In this document: positions 54,586 through 64,000 of the stretch, piece after piece
Numbering within the stretch: the first letter of the stretch is position 1
Layout of the letters: every line of letters begins with the position of its first letter
Origin: Bufo bufo
Taxonomy: Eukaryota; Chordata; Amphibia; Anura; Bufonidae
Length of the DNA stretch: 64,000 nucleotides
Assembly (NCBI RefSeq): GCF_905171765.1
Contig: NC_053390.1
Span: 516,484,852-516,548,851 of the forward strand
Reading direction: 5' to 3'
The notes under the pieces: generated by a model
The model's input: the letters and a program-made list of their open reading frames with translations, nothing else
Databases searched by the model: none
What the model was told of the DNA's origin: nothing
Program-made: the position numbers and the translations under genes

Positions 54586-55446
54586 TTAGTAGTTTTCCGA
54601 CGGTCTCTTGTTTTTAGGAAAGGAAGGACAGACATCAATGAAATGACCCCTCCCCCCACAGAAAAAACAAACCCCACGCCTACGGCGAGCCTCAGGAGGA
54701 CGGGCCTGACGAGTAGTTCCTCCTAGCTGCATAGGCTTGTCTAAGTCCGTACAGACTAACTGCTGCTTGGGTGGGGTTACCAATTGTTCAGGATTTTTCA
54801 ATCTGTCCCTCAGACGTCTATCTATTCTGATAGAAAGGGACATAACAGCATCAAGGGAAAAGGGAGTCTCATACAGCGCAAGCGCATCCTTAACCCTTTC
54901 GGATAACCCAGAGCAGAACTGACTCCTGAGAGTCGGGTTGTTCCACTGGGTATCCGTAGCCCACCTACGGAACTCCGAGAAATACTCCTCTGCTGGCCGC
55001 TCTCCCTGTAGGAGTCTCCGTAATTTTGATTCAGCCAGAGCGACTCGGTCAGGGTCATCATATATGAGACCCAAAGAACCAAAAAATTCATCCACTGACC
55101 GGAGAGCCTGGGAATCAGTGGGTAAAGAGAACGCCCAGGATTGCGGGTCCCCCTGAAGCAGGGAAATAACAATCCCCACCCGCTGTTCTTCATTACCAGA
55201 GGAGTAAGGGCGCAGCTTAAAATATAACTTACAGGCCTCACGGAACATCACAAATTTGTCCCTTGCCCCAGAAAATCTGTCAGGAAGAACAACCTTGGGT
55301 TCCGCAACAACCTGGTTACCCGTAGCAACCGCTGGGCTTGCGGTCTGTTGCAATTGCTGCTGTTGCTGGAGGACCGACGCCTTCAATCCTGCCACCTCCA
55401 AAGACAGGCCTTGAAGTTGCTTTGTCAAAGCAGCAATTGGATCCAT
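54586..55446 (-). CDS. gypsy gag, 286 aa, open frame
   Basis: Starts MDPIAALTKQLQGLSLEV, a Gln-rich coiled segment follows (residues about 25-35), then capsid-like KFVMFREACKLYF, DDPDRVALAESKL, SEFRRWATDTQWN and one CCHC knuckle CFFCGGRGHFIDVC near residue 265. Unbroken, 80-odd bp from the 5' LTR. Pol begins in -1 phase just after; the slippery site seen in element 2 is not preserved (GGAAAAC here). Confidence 0.9.
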   Translation of the reverse strand: MDPIAALTKQLQGLSLEVAGLKASVLQQQQQLQQTASPAVATGNQVVAEPKVVLPDRFSGARDKFVMFREACKLYFKLRPYSSGNEEQRVGIVISLLQGDPQSWAFSLPTDSQALRSVDEFFGSLGLIYDDPDRVALAESKLRRLLQGERPAEEYFSEFRRWATDTQWNNPTLRSQFCSGLSERVKDALALYETPFSLDAVMSLSIRIDRRLRDRLKNPEQLVTPPKQQLVCTDLDKPMQLGGTTRQARPPEARRRRGVCFFCGGRGHFIDVCPSFPKNKRPSENY

Positions 55447-55523
55447 ATTGGATTATAAATAGGCAGAAAAAGAATAAAGTTTTTTTTTTTTTTTTCTACC
55501 TACACAAAATAAGTGCCAGATAT

Positions 55524-56170
55524 AATGACCGGCGTCACGCAAAGGGAGGGAAATGGGAAGGCTGTCCAAGGGAGAGGGAAAAGTGGTGACCCCTGACTCA
55601 CCTTGAGGCTGGCACCTGACTGCCCTGATGTCCCTAGACGGGTTCCTTACCCGTACGCCGATCATGTGCCTAAACCCTGGCTTTCCCTAAGATGAGCCCT
55701 ACGTAGTGAACAGGGCGGTGGGATCACTAGTCCGCACCACTGACACTAAAGGAAAACACCAAGGAGAGGACAGACAATACAGACAAAACATATAATCCCA
55801 GGTGGGCGAAAACAGCAGACAACAAAAGCCCAACAGGGATCCGGAGGGTAACGCTCTGGAACAACAACCAGGGATCACAGCAACTCAGCTCCAGTGGGTC
55901 AGTATATAAGTCCAGGCAGGAAGCTCTATATCTGGCAACCAGAGAAGTGGGAGAGGGGACTATAAGGAGGTTGGGAGTGCTGGACAAGAAACAGCTGAGG
56001 AGAAGAAGCTACGGATCCCTGAGTGAGCCAAAAAGGGTTGCAAGGCAAACCCAGAAAGCTACCATTAAGAAACAGCACTATCTTTATACATAGAGCGCGT
56101 AGCCACCCGCTGCGACTTCCTGACCCCGGGTATAATGGAGTCAGACGTGGCTCTTGACACCCTCGTGACA
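55524..56170 (-). repeat. 5' LTR of gypsy element 3
   Basis: About 97% identical to 50665-51316. Its inner end reads GGTCATTATA where the other LTR has GGTCATGACA, consistent with loss of TGACA between CAT repeats at the LTR edge. Confidence 0.88.
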
Positions 56171-57559
56171 GTTTCCCTTTCAAACTGGTCATCGTGTGTG
56201 CAATTTCTTTTCAGCCTACAAAACTAGCTGAATGGTATGTATAATAACCAACGTGGTAGATGACAGCTAGTATTTATTATGAAGCAGTTCTTCACTACTG
56301 ATTTCTGGTAGGTACTGCATACAAATTTCAGTCCCTTGATTTCTATATTAAGATCTTGTACTGATTGCTTGCTTTGTTTCATTTTATTTTTCAGTTTTTA
56401 TTATTTCTCATATTTTATTAAAAAAAAATTTATATAGGTAAGTACAGTAATGTGATATGTAGAAGGTATAGGTCCTGCGGAAATGTGGAGTATAAATATA
56501 GTGTAGAAAAGCTCCACGCAGGATATATTTTTAAATATGAATATTATGATTATGCAAAAGATTATTATATGAAGAGAAATAATTCATGGTTAGGTAGCGA
56601 TATAAGCAGGGGCGTAACTAGAAGTGACTGGGCCCCACAGCAAATATTTGTAAGGGCCCCTCCAGCGCACTTCGCACCTCCCTCCTCCTGTGTAAACCCC
56701 ACTCCTTTGGCACAGACAAGGGCCGGGGGCGCAGATAAGTGCCAGGGGCTGCACTGAAAGGGCCAGGGAGGTGCACACAGGGGACAGGGGCGCAGACAAA
56801 GGCAGGGGGCACAGATAAGGGCCAGGGCCCAGGGGTACATACAGTGGCCAGGGAGGCGCAGACAGTGGCTAGAAATGTATGGGCCCCAGCCAGAGCAAAT
56901 TTATGAATGCCCAGAGCAACTTCCCCACAACCCCTCCCCAGTGGCGTTGCTAAGGCTGGTGTCACCCGGTGCGGTAGAAAATGGTGTCACCCCCCCCATA
57001 GCAATCATTTTTTTGCCATATATGGGAGCTATGGTGGTGCTACTGCCATAGGGGGCATCCGTTAGCTCAGCAGACCCCCCCTAGCAGTCAGAGCCTGGTC
57101 TCGGGAGGGGCACTTCCAGATTATTTTCTGTCCGCCGCCACAAAACAATGGTGCTTATAGAACAGACTACACAGTGTAGCGGTATACTGTACATTGTGTG
57201 GCACAGTGTAGGCTATATGTGTATAACATAAACATATTTCATATGAAAACTTACAATTACTTGGCTTGGCCCTTGGGGATCTCGGACACCACTTCCACAC
57301 TTTGGCCGGGGGCTCGTGGAGCTGATGTTGTGTTTTATCCTAATGAGAAAGATTTCATAATAAGGATTTGGAGAAGGGGCAGAGGGATAGCAGAGAGGTT
57401 GGTGCTGCTACTAGGGGGTCATACCATGGGGGAGTAATAAAGCCCACCATAATGCCCCCCCCCCAGTAGAAATAATTCTCCTTATAATGTGACAGTGCAA
57501 AAATACCCCCTTGTAATGCCCCCAGTTGAGCTAATGTCCCCATAGTGCCCCCATAATGT

Positions 57560-58570
57560 CCCAGTATAAAATACCACTATATAGTGCCCCCAGTAAATCC
57601 CCCCCATAGTGCTCCTCTACCCCCTTCCTGCTAGTGCCCCCATAATGTACCAGTATAAAATGCCCCATATATAGTGCCCCAGTAGATGCCCTCAGTGTCT
57701 GGCCTTTGATAGGCTGCCGGCCTAGTGTCCCCTATAATGCCCCCCAATATTGTGTTAGTAAGTGTCCCCATAGATGCCCCCCCATCATGTGCCAGTAACA
57801 AGTGCCTCTCTCCTCCCCCCACATGTCCCAGTATCATAGTGCCATCTCCCCCCCAATGTGCCAGTATCAAGTGCCTCTCTCCTCCCCACCCCCCATGTGC
57901 CAGTATCATAGTGCCAAACCCCCCCATGTGCCAGTATCAAGTGCCTCTCTCTTCCCCCCCATGTCCCAGTATCATAGTGCCATCTCCCCCCCAGAAAAGT
58001 GCCAGTATCAAGTGCCTCCCCCCCCATGTGCCAGTATCATAGTGCCAAACCCACCCATGTGCCAGTATCAAGTGCCAACCCCCCCCCCCACGTGCCAGTA
58101 TCAAGTGCCTCTCTCCTCCCCCCATGTGCCAGTATCAAGTGCCTCTCTCTTTCCCCCCCATGTCCTAGTATCATAGTGCCCCCCCCCCCCCCCCCAAAAT
58201 AAGTGCCAGTATCAAGTGCCTCTCTCCCCCCCATGTGCCAGTATCATAGTGCCAAACCCACCCATGTGCCAGTATCAAGTGCCAAACCCCCCCTCCCATG
58301 TGCCAGTATCAAGTGCCTCTCTCCTCCCCCCATGTCCCAGTATCATAGTGCCATCTCCCCCCCCCCCAAAAGTGCCAGTATCAAGTGCCTCTCTCCTTTC
58401 CCCCATGTGCCAGTATCATAGTGCCAACCCCCCTTCATGTGCCGGTATCAGGTGCCAACCCCCCCATGTGCCAGTATCAGGTGCCAACCCCCCCATGTGC
58501 CGGTATCAGGTGCCAACCCCCCTCCCCCCCTGTGCCAGTATCAAGTGCCTCCTGCTCCCCCCATGGCAGT
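57560..58570. repeat. C-rich minisatellite
   Basis: First a looser array of AGTGCCCCCATAATG-type units, then (57770-58570) units of about 33-40 bp, GTGCCAGTATCAAGTGCC plus CTCTCCTCCCCCCAT, alternating with a shorter ATCATAGTGCC form. C-runs up to about 15 bases near 58180. Frames through it are by-products. Confidence 0.9.
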
Positions 58571-58711
58571 AACAGTTGGGTATTAAAAAAAAAACACTTA
58601 TACTTACCTCCATGTCAGCGATGCGATGCAGCCTCTTCCTGTGTCCCACCCTGTATGTCCATATATGGAGTCAGTGCTTGTGTATTCTAATTTAGCCTGT
58701 ATTTCAGAAAA

Positions 58712-58785
58712 GTTTCTGCTGGGATTCGAACCCACAAACCTTCTGTATCAGAGGCAAAGCACTTACCCACACGAGCTGCATAAGA
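58712..58785 (-). other. tRNA-related segment (minus copy)
   Basis: Reverse-orientation partner: minus-strand GGGTTCGAATCCCAGC at about 58717-58732 and a degenerate A box near 58765. Forms the opposite end of the palindrome. Confidence 0.55.
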
Positions 58786-59484
58786 GCTGCATTGCCACTG
58801 ACTGAAAAAATAGGAGACTTCTACTGTTATAGCTGGCTAAGTGTACATCTATACACATGACAGCTGCCCTAACACACCCAGCACTCCTATATCTCTATAT
58901 AACAGCTGTCCCAGCACACTCAGCTCTGCTATATCTCTATATATGATAGCTGCCCCAGCACACCCAGCTCTGCTGCATCTAATACACATGACAGCTGCAC
59001 CAGCACACTCAGCTCTACTATATCTTTATATATGACAGCTTCCCCAGCACACCCAGCTCTGCTACATCTATATATCTCTAAGTATTGCTATACAGTAGAT
59101 AGATATATAAAGATATAGCAAAGCTGAGTGTGCTGGGGCAGCTGTCATGTGTATAGATGTAGCAGAGCTGGGTGTATTTGGGCAGCTGTCATGTGTATAG
59201 ATGTAGCAGAGCTGGGTTTGCTGGGGCAGCTGTCATATATAGAGATATAGTAGAGCTGAGTGTGCTGGTGCAGCTGTCATGTGTATTAGATGTAGCAGAG
59301 CTGGGTGTGCTGGGGCAGCTATCATATATAGAGATATAGCAGAGCTGAGTGTGCTGGGACAGCTGTCATATAGAGATATAGCAGTGCTGGGTGTGTTGGG
59401 GCAGCTGTCATGTGAATAGATGTACACTTAGCCAGCTATAACAGTAGAAGTCTCATATTTTTTTAAATCAGTGGCAATGCAGCT

Positions 59485-59556
59485 CTTATGGCTGTGTGGG
59501 TAAGTGCTGTGCCTCTGATACAGAAGGTTGTGGGTTCGAATCCCAGACACATCTCT
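59485..59556 (+). other. tRNA-related segment (plus copy)
   Basis: TGGCTGTGTGGGTAAGTGCT resembles a Pol III A box region and GGGTTCGAATCCCA a B box/T arm, about 35 bases apart as in tRNA genes. The acceptor stem does not pair well and the anticodon stem is imperfect, so a functional tRNA is unlikely. More probably a tRNA-derived SINE head. Confidence 0.6.
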
Positions 59557-60309
59557 CCCTCTCCTGAGGACGGCAATACAAAGTATGTGAGCGGGCTTAA
59601 TACAGCCTGCGCAGACTTCAGGAGACAGTAAGATTAGATCACATTAGTGAGAGGGGGCCCGGTCCGCTGCTGCACCTGCTGTGAAGGGGCTCTGAATATT
59701 AAGACAAGAATCGATCATGATTAACTATTTAACTAACTTGAAAATAAACTGTCACACACGCTGCCGGGCCCCTTGGCAGCCCAGGCCCCGAAGCAGCTGC
59801 TTCCCCTGCTTCCCCGGTAGTTACGCCACTGGGTATAAGAGCAAGAGCATAATTTTTTCTGAATATCAGATAAAATTAATCCAATACGTTTTGAATACAT
59901 ATACTGCAACGTCTGAATAGTGCATGAAAGATGGTTGAGAACACACAGTCCGGTCCAGATTTTATATTAATGTATTAGCCCGATCTGGTCAGATACAGGT
60001 TTTCTATAGATCAGGGCAAGCCAATATAAGGAAACCACAGAAATAAGATAATAATGCACTTAGTTAAGTAGATGCAAGCATTATATATGGACAAAGTCCT
60101 CACTCTGATATGATAATATCTGAGACACTTAGTCAATATATTTTGATCAAAACACATCTAAGCCCGCCTACCAAGCGCCAAGGTGGTCTCAGGTGAGGCT
60201 AAACCTACCTAAGCCATTGGGCTTCTATGTTCAGGAGCGCAGACGCCGCACATATAAGCCAATATAAGGATTGATTTTGTCCCTCGCTTTTCATATGACT
60301 TTTTCATCA

Positions 60310-60344
60310 CTGAGGAAGAAACCAGTAAGGTTTCGAAACGCGTC
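60310..60344 (+). ncRNA. hammerhead ribozyme-like motif in the Penelope-like right arm
   Basis: Core CTGAGGA, a six-pair stem II GAAACC-AGTAA-GGTTTC, then GAAA and the minimal palindromic stem III ACGCGT followed by C. Stem I is weak here (CA with TG only), so activity is doubtful. It lies on the opposite strand from the GIY-YIG fragment because this arm is inverted. Confidence 0.62.
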
Positions 60345-60870
60345 TGCTAGACATCTGAACAAAGCGATATAAAGAACTTCTGGCAGTAGGAAAAATCGCA
60401 CAGCCACGAAATACAATCGCCGCTTTAAAGGCTTCAACACATTCAGCGTCTTGGAACTCTCAACCCGCATGCACGGTAAAGTAAGTGCCGGCACTAACGC
60501 GCAGACCAACTGTGGGAGTCAGCAGTGCAAGAGATTCACAGCTGTACAGGAGAGAAACAAACACGTATGTATCTTGGCTACCAGTTATACCAAACCATAT
60601 GTCAGGAATCTGGTAAGCGGAGAAGCACTACATTTCTTCTAATTAAAATGCTGACTGAAATATTGAATGAATATACTACGTATTGAACTGTCTTGTGAAG
60701 AGATAATTATAACACACAAAGTGGCAATAACGAGACTACTGCTTCAGAATCAATATATTACAAGATAATAACAACGGGATATCTTGTAAAGATTTGTAAT
60801 ATCGCTGTGGAATACAATATTGTTCCAAATAGTGCGTGAGCTCCGCACAAGGAACTAAGAGAGGGGCTGT

Positions 60871-60954
60871 GCAGCTGGGCTCCAACGGACAGAGGGACAG
60901 CCCCTTGGGCTCCTTTTTTAGGTAATTTGCATATTAATAAAAGCTATTTTATAT
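60871..60954 (+). other. MITE-like remnant
   Basis: GGTAATTTGCATATTAATAAAAG at 60921 resembles GGTAATTTGCATATTATAAAAG of the palindromic MITE at 32253, and GTGACAGAAACCCTTTAA at 62472-62489 resembles its terminus. A copy of the same MITE family, split by the Tc1 element, is likely. Confidence 0.5.
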
Positions 60955-62408
60955 TTGGCAGGTGCATAAATTTGGGCACCACAAAAAAGAAATGAAATCA
61001 ATATTTAGTAGATCCTCCTTTTGCAGAAATTACAGCCTCTAAACGCTTCCTGTAGGTTCCAATAAGAGTCTGGATTGTTGTTGAAGGTATTTTGGACCAT
61101 CCCTCTTTACAAAATATCTTTAGTTCATTCAGGTTTGATGGCTTCCGAGCATGGACAGCTCTCTTTAAGTCACACCACAGATTTTCAATTATATTCAGGT
61201 CTGGGGACTGAGATGGCCATTCCAGAACGTTGTACTTGTTCCTCTGCATAAATGCCTTAGTGGATTTTGAGCAGTGTTTAGGGTCGTTGTCTTGTTGAAA
61301 GATCCAGCCCCGGCGCAGCTTCAGCTTTGTCACTGATTCCTGGACATTGGTCTCCAGAATCTGCTGATACTGAGTGGAATCCATGCGTCCCTCAACTTTG
61401 ACAAGATTCCCAGTCCCTGCACTGGCCACACAGCCCCACAGCATGATAGAACCATCACCATATTTTACTGTAGGTAGCAGGTGTTTTTCTTGGAATGCTG
61501 TGTTCTTTTTCCTCCATGCATAAAGCCCCTTGTTATGGCCAAATAACTAAATTTTTGTTTCATCAGTCCACAGCACCTAATTCCAAAATGAAGCTGGCTT
61601 GTCCAAATGTGCTTTAGCCCACCTCAAGCGGAACTTTTTGTGCTGTGGGCGGAGAAAAGGCTTCCTCTGCATCACTCTCGCATACAGCATCTCCTTGTGT
61701 AAAGTGCGCCGAATGGTTGAACGATGCACAGTGACTCCATCTGCAGCAAGATGATGTTGTAGGTCGTTGGTGCTGGTCTGTGGGTTGACTCTGACTGTTC
61801 TCACCATTCGTCGCTTCTGTCTATCCAATATTTTTCTTGGTCTGCCACTTTGATCCTTAACTTGAACTGAGCTTGTGGTCTTCCATTTCCTCAATATGTT
61901 CCTAACTGTGGAAACAGACAGCTGAAATCTCTGAGAGAGCTTTCTGTATCCTTCCCCTAAAGCATGATGGTGAACAATCTTGTCTTCAGGTCATTTGAGA
62001 GTTGTTTTGAGACCCCCATGTTGCTACTCTTCAGAGAAAATTAAAAGAGGAGGGAAACTTACAACTGACCCCCTTAAATACTCTTTCTCATAATTGGATT
62101 CACCTGTGTATGTAGGTCAGGGGTCACTGAGTTACCAAGCCAATTTGAGTTCCAATAATTAGTTCTAAAGGTTTTGGAATCAATAAAATGACAACAGTGC
62201 CCAAATTTATGCACCTGCCTAATTTTGTTTAAACAATTATAGCACACTTTCTGTAAATCCAATAAACTTCAATTCACTTCTCAAATATCACTGTGTGTGT
62301 CTCCTATATGATATATTTAACTGACATTTTTTATCGTAACAACCAACGATTTATACAGGAAAATCATGACGATTAACAAGGTTGCCCAAACTTTCACATC
62401 CCACTGTA
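60955..62408 (-). mobile_element. Tc1-like element, left end truncated
   Basis: The right end is CCCACTGTA at 62400-62408. Inverted blocks GGCAGGTGCATAAATTTGGGCA (60958) and its reverse (62193-62216) are internal to the terminal repeats; the roughly 190 bp that should lie outside the left block are missing. Carries a stop-ridden transposase. Confidence 0.82.
60998..62019 (-). pseudogene. Tc1-like transposase, DD34E, multiple stops
   Basis: Begins MGVSKQLSNDLK at 62019; a frame change separates it from 61894-61577 (KDQSGRPRKILDRQ linker, second helix-turn-helix VHRSTIRRTLHKE). TAG codons follow FWN and WTDETKI near 61577 and 61550. The rest (61444-60998) carries FQQDNDPKH and PDLNIIENLW, 34 residues apart, and ends AKGGSTKY. 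All three catalytic residues can still be read, but it cannot make one product. Confidence 0.88.
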
Positions 62409-62575
62409 TATTGTAATATAAATCATGGAGACTAATGGGGTCATGTTAACAGCTCAGTAAGTGAAATACAGGTGACAGAAACCCTTTAAGACAACAATAG
62501 GAATAAATAGGCATATGTCTTTTATATGCTGTTTCTTTTTCTGTATGAAGCCAGCCATTAATTAAATATGTTTAT

Positions 62576-63230
62576 GTTTGTACTGCATAAATATTGGAAA
62601 TCAAATTTGCACTCACATAAAACATGTATCATACATTCAGTAATGTCTGAGGTTAGTTTTATTCAAACAATATAGGAGAGATGGCCTATTAAGTATTATA
62701 AACTATCATGCTGCAAAACTGTCAATCATATTATTTTCATCCTAATGATAAATCAATGCACAATTTGACATGAAAGATATTTCTGCAAGCATTTTAGACT
62801 AACCATAGTCTATAGCTTGCTTACACAACCGTAGGGATTATCCATTAAAAGATATTTATGCAAGAAGTAAAATGGAATGAGACCATATTGCACTCGTAAA
62901 ACCATTAGGGCAGATTTAATATTAAAACAGTGTCACTTTTTAGGCACAATTTGTGCCAAAAACTGGCATTCATGCTTTGCACCATATTTATCAAGTGTTT
63001 TAGACATTTTTATGTCTTGTCTAACAAAGCGGAGTGGCTTATCAAAGTGAGAGTGACTTTATGTAAAAGGTAATGATTTAATTGATTCTTCATGTTCCAC
63101 AATTTTGGCAAATTTTTGGAGTACAACTAAGCCAATGTGTAGATGGCACAAAGGTACACCAGATTTATCATCCAGTATCAGCCACTGTGATAAATCTGGG
63201 TCAGTGTAAGTTTACACGGTCTTACTTTTA
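62576..63230. other. AT-rich intergenic stretch
   Basis: No reading frame with family likeness. GTGATAAATCTGG-type phrases occur in both orientations (63165-63200), a weak hint of a small inverted-repeat element. Confidence 0.4.
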
Positions 63231-63319
63231 GAAAGTACTAGCAGAAGGACCCGGCTTCGCATGGGTATATTTAATCTATTTCATTTAATGTTTGTGTGTC
63301 GTTAAAAGATATCGACAGT

Positions 63320-64000
63320 ATCCACCATAACTGTGACATCTACAGTACCCCGCCTCTTTAACAGTGACCTCCACAGCAGGCTGCCCCCTTAACAGTTACA
63401 ACCACAGTGCACTCCCCTTTAACAGTGACCTCCACAGCGGCCGCCCCTTTATTAGTGACCTCCACAGTACCCCATCTCGTTAACAGTGATTTCCACAATA
63501 ACCTGCCCCCTTAAAAGTGAACCCCACAGAGCTCCGTTCCCTTAAAATGTGACCTCCACAACACCTCGCCCCCGTAACAGTGACCTCTACAGCACCCCGT
63601 CCCTTAACACTGACCTCCATAGCAGATCGTCCTCTTAACTGTGACCTCCACTGTTCCCTGCCCCCTTAACAAAGACCTCCACAGCTCCCACCCCTTTAAC
63701 AGTGACCTCCATAGCATAACAGTGCCCTCCATGGCAGCCCGCCCCTTTAACAGTGACCTCCATGGCATCCCGCCCCCTTAAAAGTGACCTTCACATCAGT
63801 CTGCCCCTTTAACAGTGACCTCAACAGCGGCCGCCCCTTTATTAGTGACCTCCACAGTACCCCATCTCCTTAACAGGGATTTCCACAATACCCCATCCCC
63901 TTAACAGTGGCCTCTACAGCAATCTGCCCCTAAACACTGACCTCCATAGCAGACCGTCCCCTTAACTGTGACCTCCACAGCAGCCTTCCCCTAGGGTGGC
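63320..64000. repeat. 31-bp minisatellite running off the right edge
   Basis: Units CCCCTTTAACAGTGACCTCCACAG... of about 30-34 bp. The phrase CAGCGGCCGCCCCTTTATTA recurs at about 63435 and 63827, showing that a block of about 390 bp was copied. Preceded by AGCAGAAGGACCCGGCTTCG at 63241. Confidence 0.9.

Larger units (their letters stand above)
50665..56170 (-). mobile_element. chromodomain Ty3/gypsy element 3, degraded
   Basis: LTRs at 50665-51316 and about 55524-56170, flanked by GCTTC (50660-50664) and GTTTC (56171-56175), a duplication with one mismatch. Order on the minus strand: gag, protease, reverse transcriptase, RNase H, integrase, chromodomain. Same family as element 1 (shared gag start, APLSQRNL and YLSTRN-type blocks). 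Gag is complete; pol has frameshifts and stops. Inserted in the Penelope-like element. Confidence 0.94.
58710..59557. repeat. 850-bp palindrome with tRNA-like ends and internal 60-bp repeats
   Basis: Arms are reverse complements around about 59134. Within each arm a unit of about 60 bp (ACACATGACAGCTGCCCCAG, CACACCCAGCTCTGCTACAT) is repeated four to five times. The outer end of each arm is a tRNA-like segment (see next two entries). Confidence 0.9.
56607..59831. mobile_element. 3.2-kb non-autonomous hAT-type element
   Basis: Termini CAGGGGCGTAACTA and, reversed, CAGTGGCGTAACTA. The flanking 8-bp words GATATAAG (56599-56606) and GGTATAAG (59832-59839) differ at one base; the uninterrupted left arm shows a single GGTATAAG (reverse of 49476-49483). 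Inside are a minisatellite and a palindrome but no transposase, so it depends on enzymes from elsewhere. Confidence 0.88.
56176..62575 (+). repeat. right arm of the long inverted repeat, with later insertions
   Basis: Blocks 56380-56606, 59832-60870 and 62490-62575 are the reverse of the left arm (48597-49690). Between them lie the hAT element 56607-59831 and a stretch (about 60871-62489) with MITE-like sequence and a Tc1 element. 56176-56380 has no partner and nothing recognisable. Confidence 0.75.

Noticed and set aside
57725..58572. Several proline- and serine-rich frames on both strands
   Set aside because: All lie in the C-rich minisatellite and repeat its unit; not genes.
58841..59427. 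Mirror-image 64-codon frames with repeated Ser-Cys-Pro blocks
   Set aside because: By-product of the palindrome and its 60-bp repeats.
59485..59556. A functional tRNA gene
   Set aside because: A box and B box are visible but the acceptor and anticodon stems do not pair properly, and the segment is duplicated head-to-head in a palindrome.

Overview
The window reads as intergenic DNA from a large, transposon-rich vertebrate genome, most likely an anuran amphibian (a frog or toad). This rests on recognising the style of its repeats: BED-finger hAT elements carrying internal minisatellites, Tc1/mariner elements, chromodomain Ty3/gypsy elements, a Penelope-like element with hammerhead motifs, TTAA-flanked MITEs and L1 debris. 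No host gene with exons, no rRNA and no functional tRNA gene could be supported. Nearly every long open frame belongs to a mobile element or is a by-product of a tandem repeat or palindrome.

Layout. 1-4010 is a 90-bp tandem array that probably belongs to the 5' side of a large hAT element whose decayed transposase follows (4125-7238) and whose 3' end lies at about 21058. This hAT copy was entered by an intact Tc1-like DD37E element (7241-8803) and by a chromodomain gypsy element (10188-20818, target duplication CCAAG). The gypsy element was itself entered twice: by a solo LTR inside its 5' LTR (10589-11258, duplication CCTTG) and by a young 4.8-kb LTR element inside gag (12284-17054). The young element has no reverse transcriptase frame. 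It carries a coding fragment strongly resembling the rod of non-muscle myosin II heavy chain.

21059 to about 29900 is the 5' end of an endogenous retrovirus on the minus strand (gag remnant, lysine-type primer site, LTR). Its LTR is split by a Tc1-like element (22514-24107) and by a nearly intact gypsy element (24264-29669, duplication GCCAT). The gypsy gag and pol frames are open and joined by a canonical -1 slippery heptamer, but both the reverse transcriptase and integrase active sites are mutated. 30024-38160 is a second hAT copy, with its own minisatellites, a 755-bp TTAA-flanked palindrome and an unidentified insertion with 311-bp direct repeats. 38170-38994 is a third hAT fragment.

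39903-48282 holds a MITE, a Penelope-related stretch with a hammerhead-like motif, an AT-rich set of nested palindromes, an L1 3' end, and two Tc1 copies. 48597-62575 is organised as a long inverted repeat around a Penelope-like GIY-YIG fragment and a third gypsy element (50665-56170). The right arm was opened by a 3.2-kb non-autonomous hAT element (56607-59831) and by another Tc1 (60955-62408). The window ends in a 31-bp minisatellite.

Relations between parts. The nesting gives a relative time order: hAT bodies and the retrovirus are oldest, chromodomain gypsy elements came next, and the Tc1 copies, the gypsy element at 24264 and the myosin-bearing LTR element are youngest. Elements that may still encode working protein are few: the DD37E transposase is the only complete, unbroken enzyme seen. 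All family names are from sequence recognition without database searches.
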